Origin: Flavobacteriaceae bacterium | GTDB taxonomy: Bacteria; Bacteroidota; Bacteroidia; Flavobacteriales; Flavobacteriaceae | Reading direction: 5' to 3' | DNA length: 13,701 bases | Assembly (NCBI GenBank): GCA_003511845.1 | Contig: DOIV01000181.1 | Coordinates: 1 to 13,701, forward strand | Shown here: positions 7,266 through 13,701 of the stretch, piece after piece | Layout of the letters: each line of letters begins with the position of its first letter | Position numbering within the stretch: position 1 is the first letter of the stretch | Notes under the pieces: generated by a model | What the model saw: the letters and a program-made list of their open reading frames with translations, nothing else | What the model was told of the DNA's origin: nothing | Databases searched by the model: none | Program-made: the position numbers and the translations under genes

Positions 7266-7940
7266 CTATGAGGGATTCAAATTATATTGAGCCGCTTTAG
7301 AAGATAGTTCCATCAAATTTTTGACATTCATTTTTTTCATCAAATTAAAACGATGTGTTTCAACGGTACGCTTGCTATTTTGTAAGATTTCTGAAATTTC
7401 ACTATTGGTTTTTCCTGAAAGGATATGTAAAAGAATCAATTTTTCTTTTTTAGTCAAGCCATAAGGGTCAGGTTCTTGTGTTGATTCCTCCTTTTTTGAA
7501 GAGGTTGTAGTGTTTTGTAAATAATTAGAAACTATTACATTAGAGATATCTCCACTAAAATACTTTTCACCATTATATACGGTATGTATCGCTTTGATAA
7601 ACTCTTTTTTATCGGTATCTTTTAGTAAATAACCACTTGCTCCAGCTTTGATAGACTCTAGAATGTATTGTTCAGAATCATGCATAGAAAGCACTATTGC
7701 CTTGGTGTTTGAAGGGGTGTTTTGTAATCTTCCTACAGCTTCTATCCCATTCATTTCGGGCATTCTCTCATCAACAATTAAAATATCAGGTTTGTATTCT
7801 TTTACAATCTCAATGGCTTCAAGTCCATTAGCACCTTCTGCAATAACAAGCATATCTTCCTCTTCTTCGAGTAGTGATTTGATTCCGTTTCTTACCAAAA
7901 GATGGTCGTCAACCAATGCTATTTTTATTTGATTTTTCAA
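7266..7940 (-). CDS. NarL/LuxR-family response regulator, TTG start
   Basis: The 224-aa protein has a receiver domain (about 5-122): acidic pocket Asp11/Asp12 in ALVDDH, phospho-acceptor Asp57 in ILIVDERMPEMNG, Ser85 in IVLSMHD, and Lys107 in YLLKD. After a linker rich in Ser, Thr and Glu comes a LuxR/NarL helix-turn-helix (about 160-222) with GLTKKEKLILLHILSGKTNSEI and the recognition helix near SKRTVETHRFNLMKK. The start must be TTG at 7940, because the frame is closed by a stop upstream and no ATG or GTG fits; MKNQIKIALVDDH is a normal family N-terminus. No histidine kinase is in the window. It begins 8 bases after the end of the RelE-like toxin and probably shares its transcript. Position and family suggest, but do not prove, control of the nitrate genes through the TACGTAT dyads. 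Confidence 0.92.
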   Translation of the reverse strand: MKNQIKIALVDDHLLVRNGIKSLLEEEEDMLVIAEGANGLEAIEIVKEYKPDILIVDERMPEMNGIEAVGRLQNTPSNTKAIVLSMHDSEQYILESIKAGASGYLLKDTDKKEFIKAIHTVYNGEKYFSGDISNVIVSNYLQNTTTSSKKEESTQEPDPYGLTKKEKLILLHILSGKTNSEISEILQNSKRTVETHRFNLMKKMNVKNLMELSSKAAQYNLNPS

Positions 7941-7948
7941 TGTGTAAA

Positions 7949-8219
7949 TTATTGAGGGAATACTTTATAGATATCACTTCGTTTTAAAAATCGTGCCAAT
8001 TCAACATTGTTATTTTCAAAATAATAACCGAGCCTATAATTTCCTATTCTAATCCTATAAGCAAAAGGATTACCAGATAGTTTCTTGCTATTTTTAATTT
8101 CCTTTAAATTTTTCGCGTTTTCAATAGCAATAATATTATTTTTTACCTTTATTTTCAAGGTGCTATTCTTTATTTTTTTTTATATCTTTTTTAAAATTAT
8201 TTAAGAATATAACGTTCAT
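7949..8219 (-). pseudogene. RelE/ParE-family toxin gene, frameshifted in an A9 run
   Basis: The C-terminal 69 codons (7949-8158) encode AYRIRIGNYRLGYYFENNNVELARFLKRSDIYKVFP, a clear RelE/ParE signature, but lack the family N-terminus and would need a TTG start. The missing start is in another frame: ATG at 8219-8217 opens MNVIFLNNFKKDIKK, then runs into a nine-A tract (T9 on + at 8173-8181). With eight A's the frame continues IKNSTLKIKVKNN into the toxin body and gives a normal-length toxin of about 89 aa. The ATG overlaps the antitoxin stop as TAATG, classic coupling. As written, translation from ATG ends soon after the run (TAG at 8168-8166). Options are an inactivating mutation, a sequencing indel, phase-variable slippage, or +1 ribosomal slippage. 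If made, the toxin would be an mRNA-cleaving or gyrase-targeting protein. Confidence 0.82.
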
Positions 8220-8470
8220 TATTCCTCTAATATATCCATTATTTCATCTCGACTTACAGTATCGTCTCTATCAACCTGTTGCATCAAAAGCAAAAGACCT
8301 AAATCTTCTTTTTCTTCATCAGAAAGACTTTTTAAACGCTCTTTTTCTTTTACTTGAACATAAAATAGAATTGCTTTCTCCATTAAACCCTTCACACTCA
8401 AGTTTTCAAATGCAGAGATTATTTTCAATTTAGTTAAGGTTGATTCTTCAATATCTATATTCTTTCTCAT
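8219..8470 (-). CDS. Antitoxin partner of the RelE-like toxin
   Basis: This is an 83-aa protein. RKNIDIEESTLTKLKIISAFENLSVKGLMEKAI (2-34) has the strand plus two-helix layout of ribbon-helix-helix antitoxins. The C-terminal half (KEKERLKSLSDEEKEDLGLLLLMQQVDRDDTVSRDEIMDILEE) is acidic and helical, the part that normally wraps the toxin. Its stop overlaps the toxin ATG (TAATG). It appears intact although the toxin is frameshifted, so it could persist as an autorepressor or cross-neutralising antitoxin. The exact family is not recognised; the assignment comes from fold pattern and coupling. It is probably the first gene of an antitoxin-toxin-response regulator transcript. Confidence 0.78.
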   Translation of the reverse strand: MRKNIDIEESTLTKLKIISAFENLSVKGLMEKAILFYVQVKEKERLKSLSDEEKEDLGLLLLMQQVDRDDTVSRDEIMDILEE

Positions 8471-8485
8471 ACTTTCTGATTTTCA

Positions 8486-8493
8486 CAAATATA
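8486..8493 (-). promoter_or_regulatory. Candidate -7 box of the RelE-type toxin-antitoxin / response regulator operon
   Basis: The minus strand reads TATATTTG (TAnnTTTG), 15 bases before the antitoxin ATG. No clear -33 TTTG lies at the expected distance. Confidence 0.5.
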
Positions 8494-8498
8494 CAAAA

Positions 8499-8520
8499 TA
8501 CATATAATACATATAATGTA
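8499..8520. promoter_or_regulatory. Putative antitoxin operator (direct and inverted repeat)
   Basis: ACATATAAT occurs twice in tandem (8500-8508 and 8509-8517), and the second copy closes a TACAT-N3-ATGTA inverted repeat (8508-8520). The array sits just upstream of the -7 box, where an RHH antitoxin would bind to autorepress. The region is very AT-rich, so chance is possible. Confidence 0.4.
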
Positions 8521-8571
8521 TTTTTTATATATTTATTGAATGCTGATATTCTTGTAAATAAAAAATATATT

Positions 8572-10068
8572 TTAATTTTCTTCAAAGCCCAATTCTGGTG
8601 CTTTTTTATCTATCATTCGTTGTACTACACGATGCATCCAAACCAAACAAATTATAGCTATGAAAAATATCAATATCCAACTGCTTGACCACATACCAGT
8701 TCCTACCAATAAATAACCGAACAATATTGGAGTGATAAACCCTCCTAATCCACCTAATACACCAACCATACCGCCTACAACACCAACTTCTTCAGGAAAA
8801 TAATCGGGAATATGCTTGTAAACAGCCGCCTTACCAATCCCCCAAATAAGCCCCATTAAAATCACTAAAAAGGCAAATACCCAAATGTTTGCTTGAAAAT
8901 AGATATGTGTTTTTCCTTCAACTATTAATTGTTTTTTCACAATTTCATCTCCAAGTTTTACTTTAACTACTTGCCAAGATTCTTTTATAGGTAAAACAAA
9001 AAATTCAGAATCTACATTTTTAAACTTACTACTGAACCCATCGCTTTTTAAAGCTAAATCATATTTTGTACCCCCTACCTTTACATACGTTTCTGTTACT
9101 TCTGTAACAAGCCCAGCTTGTTTAGCATTTATTCCTTGCCCTGTAGTATAAACATCCATTTTAGGTATAAATAATAAAAGACTAACAACAACTGACCCAC
9201 CTAATACCCAGTACATTATTTTTCGTGCACCGTACTTATCAGACAACCAACCTCCATAAATACGTATGAATCCTGAGGGTAAACTAAAAGCCGATGCCAA
9301 TAAGCCCGCTGTAGCTAAATCTAATTGATATACATTAGTATAATAAGGTACCAACCAGCCTGCAAAGGAAACAAAACATCCAAATACTAAAAAGTAATAC
9401 AGACCAAAACGCCAAACTCGAATGCTTTTTAATGGAGCCAACATGCCTTTTAACGTTTTAGAACTACTTGCTGGTTTTTTATTTTGTGTAGACATAAAAA
9501 AAATAACTGCCATAAGAACAAGTATTACTGCATAGATTTTAGGCATAGTACGCCACCCCTCTAGATTGGTTTTTCCATCAGTAAGGTAATTCAACAAACT
9601 CGGACCAAACATGGTGGTTACAGCTGCACCAGCATTTCCTGCTCCAAAAATACCAAGAGCTAGCCCTTGTTTTTCTTTTGGAAACCAAACAGAAGTATAA
9701 GCAATCCCTACAGCAAAACTAGCACCTGCCATACCAAACCCCAAACTTAATAAAGCAAAGCTCCAGAAATCTGTAGCATAAGAGAGTAGATACATGGGGA
9801 TAGCACACAAAATTAGCAGTATCGTATATACAGGTCTTCCTCCAAACTTATCTGTTAAAATACCAACGGGCAACCTAAAAATCGCTCCTGTTAATACAGG
9901 GATTCCTATCAACCATCCTATTTGCACAGCACTCCAATCAAAAACCTGATTGTCAACTAAAAAAGTAACCAATACACCATTCAATAACCAAGCTGCAAAA
10001 CTAACGGTAAATGCAAAGGTGTTAAAGAATAAAATTTTATTTGCTTTTTTTAAGCTTAAATCACTCAT
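8572..10068 (-). CDS. narK: NarK-type nitrate/nitrite transporter (MFS, NNP family)
   Basis: This is a 498-aa, 12-helix major facilitator. NNP hallmarks are present: an Arg in TM2 (Arg65, FRLPVG) and its partner in TM8 (Arg269, GFIRIYGGW), which coordinate the anion in NarK, plus the Gly-rich signatures GIFGAGNAGAA (139-149) and VVGGMVGVLGGLGG (430-443). Loop motifs DKFGGRP (73-79) and DKYGARK (277-283) mark the cytoplasmic 2-3 and 8-9 loops. About 88 residues (303-390) between TM9 and TM10 form a hydrophilic, strand-rich insert predicted to be periplasmic, which E. coli NarK lacks. It supplies nitrate to NasA; whether it works by symport, exchange or nitrite export cannot be told. It has its own upstream spacer, but I see no full TAnnTTTG promoter there. 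Confidence 0.9.
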   Translation of the reverse strand: MSDLSLKKANKILFFNTFAFTVSFAAWLLNGVLVTFLVDNQVFDWSAVQIGWLIGIPVLTGAIFRLPVGILTDKFGGRPVYTILLILCAIPMYLLSYATDFWSFALLSLGFGMAGASFAVGIAYTSVWFPKEKQGLALGIFGAGNAGAAVTTMFGPSLLNYLTDGKTNLEGWRTMPKIYAVILVLMAVIFFMSTQNKKPASSSKTLKGMLAPLKSIRVWRFGLYYFLVFGCFVSFAGWLVPYYTNVYQLDLATAGLLASAFSLPSGFIRIYGGWLSDKYGARKIMYWVLGGSVVVSLLLFIPKMDVYTTGQGINAKQAGLVTEVTETYVKVGGTKYDLALKSDGFSSKFKNVDSEFFVLPIKESWQVVKVKLGDEIVKKQLIVEGKTHIYFQANIWVFAFLVILMGLIWGIGKAAVYKHIPDYFPEEVGVVGGMVGVLGGLGGFITPILFGYLLVGTGMWSSSWILIFFIAIICLVWMHRVVQRMIDKKAPELGFEEN

Positions 10069-10231
10069 GTATATTAGTCCTTTTAAAATTTACAATAACT
10101 CTAGAAAGCTACATATAGTCATCGTTTAAAAAAAAATGAAAACAGACACCTTGCTTTTATTGTTTTATTATTATTTTGATTTTATTTAAAAGTAATTTAA
10201 AAATCACTTTAAATCAGATAGTTACCATCAA

Positions 10232-10273
10232 GTCTTTTGTCTTGTGTCTAATAGTGAAACGGTCTTACGTCTT
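10232..10273. repeat. Imperfect GTCTTnn heptamer repeat between narK and cobA
   Basis: GTCTT or GTCTA begins at 10232, 10239 and 10246 (7-base period) and again at 10262 and 10269. The two blocks are separated by TAATAGTGAAACG-like sequence. GTGTC (10244-10248) and GACAC (10280-10284) flank the second block and could pair. It lies just downstream of cobA on the minus strand. I see no gene in 10069-10298. Confidence 0.4.
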
Positions 10274-10298
10274 TTATCGGACACTAATGATTAATTTT

Positions 10299-11066
10299 CT
10301 AAAAAGTAACACCTAATGCTCGTTGAATTTCCTCTTCTAAATAAGAAGGATGCTCTGCAACTACATCTCCAATAACTATAATTCCAGGAGCTGAATAATC
10401 TATCAATTCAATACTATTTTTATAATTAGATAATGAATCAATAAAAATTTTCTCATCAGCCATTGTTGCATTTTGAATAATCGCAAAAGGTGTAAATCCG
10501 CTTTTGTATTGCAAAATTTCAGTTGCAATTTTTGATAAATTCCGCATTCCCATTAAAATAATTATTGTTGCTGTAGATTGAGCTGCCAAGCTTAAATCTT
10601 TAGATATCTCTCCATTTGAAGTTGTGCCTGTAACCACCCAAAAACTTTCATTAACGCCTCTTTTAGTTAAAGGAATTCCTTGATTAGACGGTGCTGCAAG
10701 AGCACTGCTTACACCAGGGATAATCTCAACATCTATTCCGCAATTTTCTAAAAAAGAAATTTCTTCAGCTCCCCTTCCAAAAACAAAAGAATCTCCGCCT
10801 TTTAGTCGAACTATAGTTGTATAATTATTGGCTGCATCCACAAGAAGTTGATGAATCTCTTCTTGTGAATATTTCCTCCTATTAAAACGTTTGCCCACAT
10901 TTACCAGTACAGCATCTGCTTTTGCTTCTTTCAATAGCTCTGTATTTACTAAAGCATCGTATAAAATAATATCAGCAGTCTGAATCGCTTTCAATCCTTT
11001 TACAGTTATTAAATCTACATCTCCTGGCCCTGCACCTACCAATGTTACTTTTTTATATACTTCCAT
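10299..11066 (-). CDS. cobA: Uroporphyrinogen-III C-methyltransferase
   Basis: The 255-aa protein methylates uroporphyrinogen III at C2 and C7 with S-adenosylmethionine to give precorrin-2, the first committed step to sirohaem. Motifs in order are VTLVGAGPGDVDLITVKG (7-24, SAM site), the family's VRLKGGDSFVFGRGAEE (86-102), EIIPGVSSALAAPSNQGIPLTKRG (114-137), and VVTGTT (144-149). Length matches single-domain SUMT enzymes; the CysG N-terminal activities are encoded separately at 375-983. It is transcribed divergently from nirB, sharing an 82-base spacer that holds both promoters and the TACGTAT sites, so sirohaem supply and the sirohaem enzyme are probably induced together. ATG 11066 puts the AdoMet motif at the usual distance from the N-terminus. 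Confidence 0.95.
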   Translation of the reverse strand: MEVYKKVTLVGAGPGDVDLITVKGLKAIQTADIILYDALVNTELLKEAKADAVLVNVGKRFNRRKYSQEEIHQLLVDAANNYTTIVRLKGGDSFVFGRGAEEISFLENCGIDVEIIPGVSSALAAPSNQGIPLTKRGVNESFWVVTGTTSNGEISKDLSLAAQSTATIIILMGMRNLSKIATEILQYKSGFTPFAIIQNATMADEKIFIDSLSNYKNSIELIDYSAPGIIVIGDVVAEHPSYLEEEIQRALGVTF

Positions 11067-11082
11067 ATTTTGTTTGTGCTTG

Positions 11083-11090
11083 CAAAATTA
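11083..11090 (-). promoter_or_regulatory. Candidate -7 box of cobA with adjoining TACGTAT half-site
   Basis: The minus strand reads TAATTTTG, 16 bases before the cobA ATG. It is identical to the nasA -7 box. It overlaps a single TACGTAT half-site (11089-11095) that lies 22 bases, about two helical turns, from the left half of the nirB dyad. No good -33 motif is seen. Confidence 0.6.
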
Positions 11091-11110
11091 CGTATTTATT
11101 ATTGATTAAT

Positions 11111-11126
11111 TACGTATTTATACGTA
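11111..11126. promoter_or_regulatory. Putative operator: TACGTAT-N2-ATACGTA dyad in the cobA-nirB spacer
   Basis: TACGTATTTATACGTA has two perfect 7-base inverted arms separated by TT. It is the same as the nasA dyad (6232-6247) except for the central base pair, and again runs two bases into the -7 box of the downstream gene. It lies upstream of both divergent genes. Confidence 0.72.
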
Positions 11127-11132
11127 TTTTTG
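11125..11132 (+). promoter_or_regulatory. Candidate -7 box of nirB
   Basis: TATTTTTG matches TAnnTTTG. ATTG at 11101-11104 places a TTG 20 bases upstream, within normal Bacteroidota -33/-7 spacing. The ATG follows 16 bases after the box, leaving a leader of about 10 bases. Confidence 0.65.
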
Positions 11133-11148
11133 TCCAAAATATATTTTT

Positions 11149-13656
11149 ATGAAGACAATTATTGTTGTAGGAAATGGAATGGTAGGTTATAAGTTTTGTG
11201 AAAAATTTGTAGAAAAAGAAGGGAGTAAAAACTACAAATTAATGGTTTTTGGTGAAGAACCAAGACCTGCCTATGACCGTGTTCATTTAAGTGAATTTTT
11301 TAAAAATAGCGATGCCAAGGCATTAGAAATGGCTCCACGTTCTTGGTATAAAGAAAATAATATTGAATTAATCACTAACGAAAGAGTTGTCGATATTCAT
11401 AGAGCAACGAAGACAATTACAACACTAAGTGAAAAGGAATTTACTTACGATTATTTAGTATTAGCTACAGGTTCTTCAGCTTTTGTTCCGCCTATTCAAG
11501 GTGTTGAAAAAAAAGGTGTTTTTGTCTATAGAACTATAGAAGATTTAGAAGGAATGTTAGCTTATGCCGCACAGTTAAAAAAAGACAATTCGAATGCAAA
11601 AGCAGCTGTTTTAGGAGGTGGGTTGTTAGGTTTAGAGGCTGGAAAAGCAGTAATGGACATGGGGTTAGAGCCTCATATTGTAGAGTTCGCACCCAAACTA
11701 ATGCCAGCACAATTAGACAGCAGAAGTAGCAAAGTACTACAATCAAAGCTAGAGTCAATTGGACTAAACATTCATTTGAGTAAATCAACAAAACAAATTT
11801 TAGGCGAAACAAGCATGACAGGAATGGACTTTGGCGAAGATGATGTACTGGATGTCGAGATGTTGATAATATCGGCAGGAATTAGACCTAGAGATGAACT
11901 AGCTAAAACTTGTGATTTGGAAACTGGCATTCGAGGTGGGGTTGTCGTAAATAATAAAATGCAAACTTCCGACCCTGATATTTTTGCTATAGGTGAAGTT
12001 GCCTTGTTTAATAAAATGATTTATGGACTGGTTGCTCCTGGGTATGAAATGGCTGATGTGGCTACTGAACAAATTTTAGGAAATGGAATTTTAATGACTG
12101 ATAATATTGACATGTCAACCAAATTAAAACTTATTGGGGTTGATGTTGCAAGTTTTGGTGAACCTTATATGCCTGCATCTAAAGGACATTCTATCATTTA
12201 TGAAAACAAAATAGAACATTTATACAAAAGAATTAATATAAGCCTTGATGGTAAAGAGCTACTAGGTGGTATTTTAGTTGGTGACGCTTCAGAGTATAGC
12301 ATGCTGCACCAAATTTACTTGAACGGAATGGCTATTCCTGAAGATCCTGCACAACTGATATTACCAACAAGTGAGGGGGCTTCTTTTGGAAGTGCTTTAG
12401 ATTTGCCAGATACCGCTCAAATTTGCTCTTGCGAAAATGTAACAAAAGGAACAATTTGTAATTTAATTACAGATGGTACTTGTGAAGATTTAGCGGGTAT
12501 AATAGCATGTACAAAAGCAAGCACAAGCTGTGGTGGTTGTAAACCTATGGTGGTTGACCTAGTAAACGAAACCTTAAAATCACTTGGTAAAGAAGTTAAA
12601 AATGTTATTTGTGAGCATTTTGATTATAGCCGTCAAGAATTATACGGAATTATAAAAATTAAAAAATTAACATCCTTTAATGAAGCTTTAGATACTTGTG
12701 GCAAAGGAGATGGCTGTGAAGTATGCAGACCATTAGTGGCTTCAATATTTGCAAGTTTATACAATGACACTCCAAATAAAGAAGATGCTATTCAAGATAC
12801 CAATGATAAGTTTTTAGCCAATATTCAGCGAAATGGCACCTATTCTGTAGTCCCAAGAATTCCAGGAGGAGAAATTACTCCTGAAAAGCTGATTGTAATT
12901 GGTGAAGTTGGAAAAAAATACAAGCTATATACTAAAATTACTGGTGGACAACGTATTGATTTATTTGGTGCAGAACTCAATGATTTACCTGCCATATGGA
13001 AAGAGTTAATTGATGCTGGTTTTGAAAGCGGGCACGCCTACGGAAAGTCATTACGTACTGTAAAGAGTTGTGTAGGTTCTTCTTGGTGTAGATATGGTCT
13101 TGATGAGAGTGTAAGTTTCGCCATTGAATTGGAAAACAGATACAAAGGACTGCGTTCACCTCACAAAATAAAAGGTGGTGTATCTGGATGCATTCGCGAA
13201 TGTGCTGAAGCACGTGGAAAAGATTTTGGTGTTATTGCTGTTGAAGGTGGCTGGAATTTATATGTAGGTGGTAATGGTGGTGCAACTCCAAAACATGCTT
13301 TGTTATTAGCAGAACAAGTAGATAATAAAACATGTATTAAATATATTGATCGTTTTTTAATGTATTATATCAGAACAGCTGCCCCATTAATGCGTACCTC
13401 TGCTTGGTTAGATAAATTAGAAGGAGGAATAGACCAACTTAAAAAAATAGTAGTTGATGATAGCCTAAATATTAATTCTGAACTAGAAAAAGAAATGCAA
13501 TTTTTAGTAGATGCTTACAAATGTGAATGGAAACAAGCTATAGAAAATGAGGAGTCTAAAAAACGATTTAGTCATTTTGTAAATTCTGATGATAGAGATG
13601 ATAATTTAGTTTTTGTACCTATGAGAGAGCAAGAAATGCCAGAACTTTGGAAATAA
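11149..13656 (+). CDS. nirB: Assimilatory nitrite reductase, large subunit
   Basis: The 835-aa protein reduces nitrite to ammonium with six electrons from NAD(P)H. Domains in order: an FAD/NAD module (1-320) with VVGNGMVGYKF (6-16), VLGGGLLGLEAG (154-165) and IFAIGEVALF (278-287); a rubredoxin-reductase-like C-terminal part; a BFD-type [2Fe-2S] domain with C426, C428, C461, C464; a second, degenerate BFD-like segment (C488, C517, C523, C526); a ferredoxin-like half-domain (560-635); and the [4Fe-4S]-sirohaem site C641-x5-C647 and C681-x3-C685 in SCVGSSWCRYG and GGVSGCIRECAEARG. Length and order match NirB, and all cluster ligands are intact. The small subunit NirD is not seen, since the window ends 45 bases after the stop. 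It shares its control region with cobA. Confidence 0.96.
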   Translation: MKTIIVVGNGMVGYKFCEKFVEKEGSKNYKLMVFGEEPRPAYDRVHLSEFFKNSDAKALEMAPRSWYKENNIELITNERVVDIHRATKTITTLSEKEFTYDYLVLATGSSAFVPPIQGVEKKGVFVYRTIEDLEGMLAYAAQLKKDNSNAKAAVLGGGLLGLEAGKAVMDMGLEPHIVEFAPKLMPAQLDSRSSKVLQSKLESIGLNIHLSKSTKQILGETSMTGMDFGEDDVLDVEMLIISAGIRPRDELAKTCDLETGIRGGVVVNNKMQTSDPDIFAIGEVALFNKMIYGLVAPGYEMADVATEQILGNGILMTDNIDMSTKLKLIGVDVASFGEPYMPASKGHSIIYENKIEHLYKRINISLDGKELLGGILVGDASEYSMLHQIYLNGMAIPEDPAQLILPTSEGASFGSALDLPDTAQICSCENVTKGTICNLITDGTCEDLAGIIACTKASTSCGGCKPMVVDLVNETLKSLGKEVKNVICEHFDYSRQELYGIIKIKKLTSFNEALDTCGKGDGCEVCRPLVASIFASLYNDTPNKEDAIQDTNDKFLANIQRNGTYSVVPRIPGGEITPEKLIVIGEVGKKYKLYTKITGGQRIDLFGAELNDLPAIWKELIDAGFESGHAYGKSLRTVKSCVGSSWCRYGLDESVSFAIELENRYKGLRSPHKIKGGVSGCIRECAEARGKDFGVIAVEGGWNLYVGGNGGATPKHALLLAEQVDNKTCIKYIDRFLMYYIRTAAPLMRTSAWLDKLEGGIDQLKKIVVDDSLNINSELEKEMQFLVDAYKCEWKQAIENEESKKRFSHFVNSDDRDDNLVFVPMREQEMPELWK

Positions 13657-13701
13657 AGACACTAATTTCACGTATTAGCACAAATAAAAAATGAGTTGGC
13701 A

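Noticed and set aside
10069..10140. A narK promoter
   Set aside because: The best minus-strand candidate, TAGCTTTC, lacks the final G of TAnnTTTG, and there is no TACGTAT dyad. It is too weak to annotate.
13662..13678. CTAAT-N7-ATTAG after nirB as a terminator
   Set aside because: A 5-bp AT-rich stem without a T run. Read-through into nirD would be expected here.
13691..13701. ATG AGT TGG at the right edge as the start of nirD
   Set aside because: nirD is expected here, but three codons cannot identify a gene.

Overview
The window is AT-rich and its promoters carry the Bacteroidota -7 motif TAnnTTTG. Protein families and start contexts without obvious Shine-Dalgarno sites fit a flavobacterium (Flavobacteriaceae-like); I cannot name a genus. 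It carries a nearly complete assimilatory nitrate/nitrite reduction locus, with accessory toxin-antitoxin genes and small intergenic repeats lodged in it.

Layout from left to right: (1) the 3' remnant of a CotH-like protein (to 307), followed by a strong hairpin terminator (333-365). (2) A precorrin-2 dehydrogenase/ferrochelatase gene on + (375-983). (3) A spacer with three palindromic repeats and a relic copy of the sirohaem gene's 3' end (984-1215). (4) A minus-strand pair one base apart: a nitrate reductase of 1179 aa fused to its own FAD/[2Fe-2S] diaphorase (2636-6175), then a nitrite/sulfite-reductase-like protein fused to a rubredoxin (1216-2634). (5) An accessory block on minus: an RHH-type/PIN toxin-antitoxin pair (6435-7102), a NarL/LuxR-type response regulator (7266-7940), and a second toxin-antitoxin pair whose RelE-like toxin is frameshifted in an A9 run (7949-8470). 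(6) A NarK-type nitrate/nitrite transporter with an extra periplasmic segment (8572-10068). (7) Uroporphyrinogen-III methyltransferase cobA on minus (10299-11066), divergent from (8) nirB on + (11149-13656). nirD would be expected just past the right edge.

The genes form one pathway. NarK imports nitrate. The fused NasA reduces it to nitrite with electrons drawn from a pyridine nucleotide through FAD and [2Fe-2S]. NirB reduces nitrite to ammonium at a sirohaem/[4Fe-4S] centre. CobA and the CysG-N/SirC protein supply the sirohaem. The rubredoxin fusion is probably an electron-transfer accessory, but its role is not established.

The most interesting regulatory signal is a 16-bp dyad, TACGTAT-N2-ATACGTA, present just upstream of both nasA and nirB. 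In both it overlaps the -7 box by the same two bases. Its 7-2-7 geometry is that of NarL/NarP sites, and the window encodes an orphan NarL-family response regulator. Other points of interest are the frameshifted RelE toxin translationally coupled to its antitoxin and leading into the regulator gene, a five-copy asymmetric palindromic repeat family, and the partial duplication of the sirohaem gene end.
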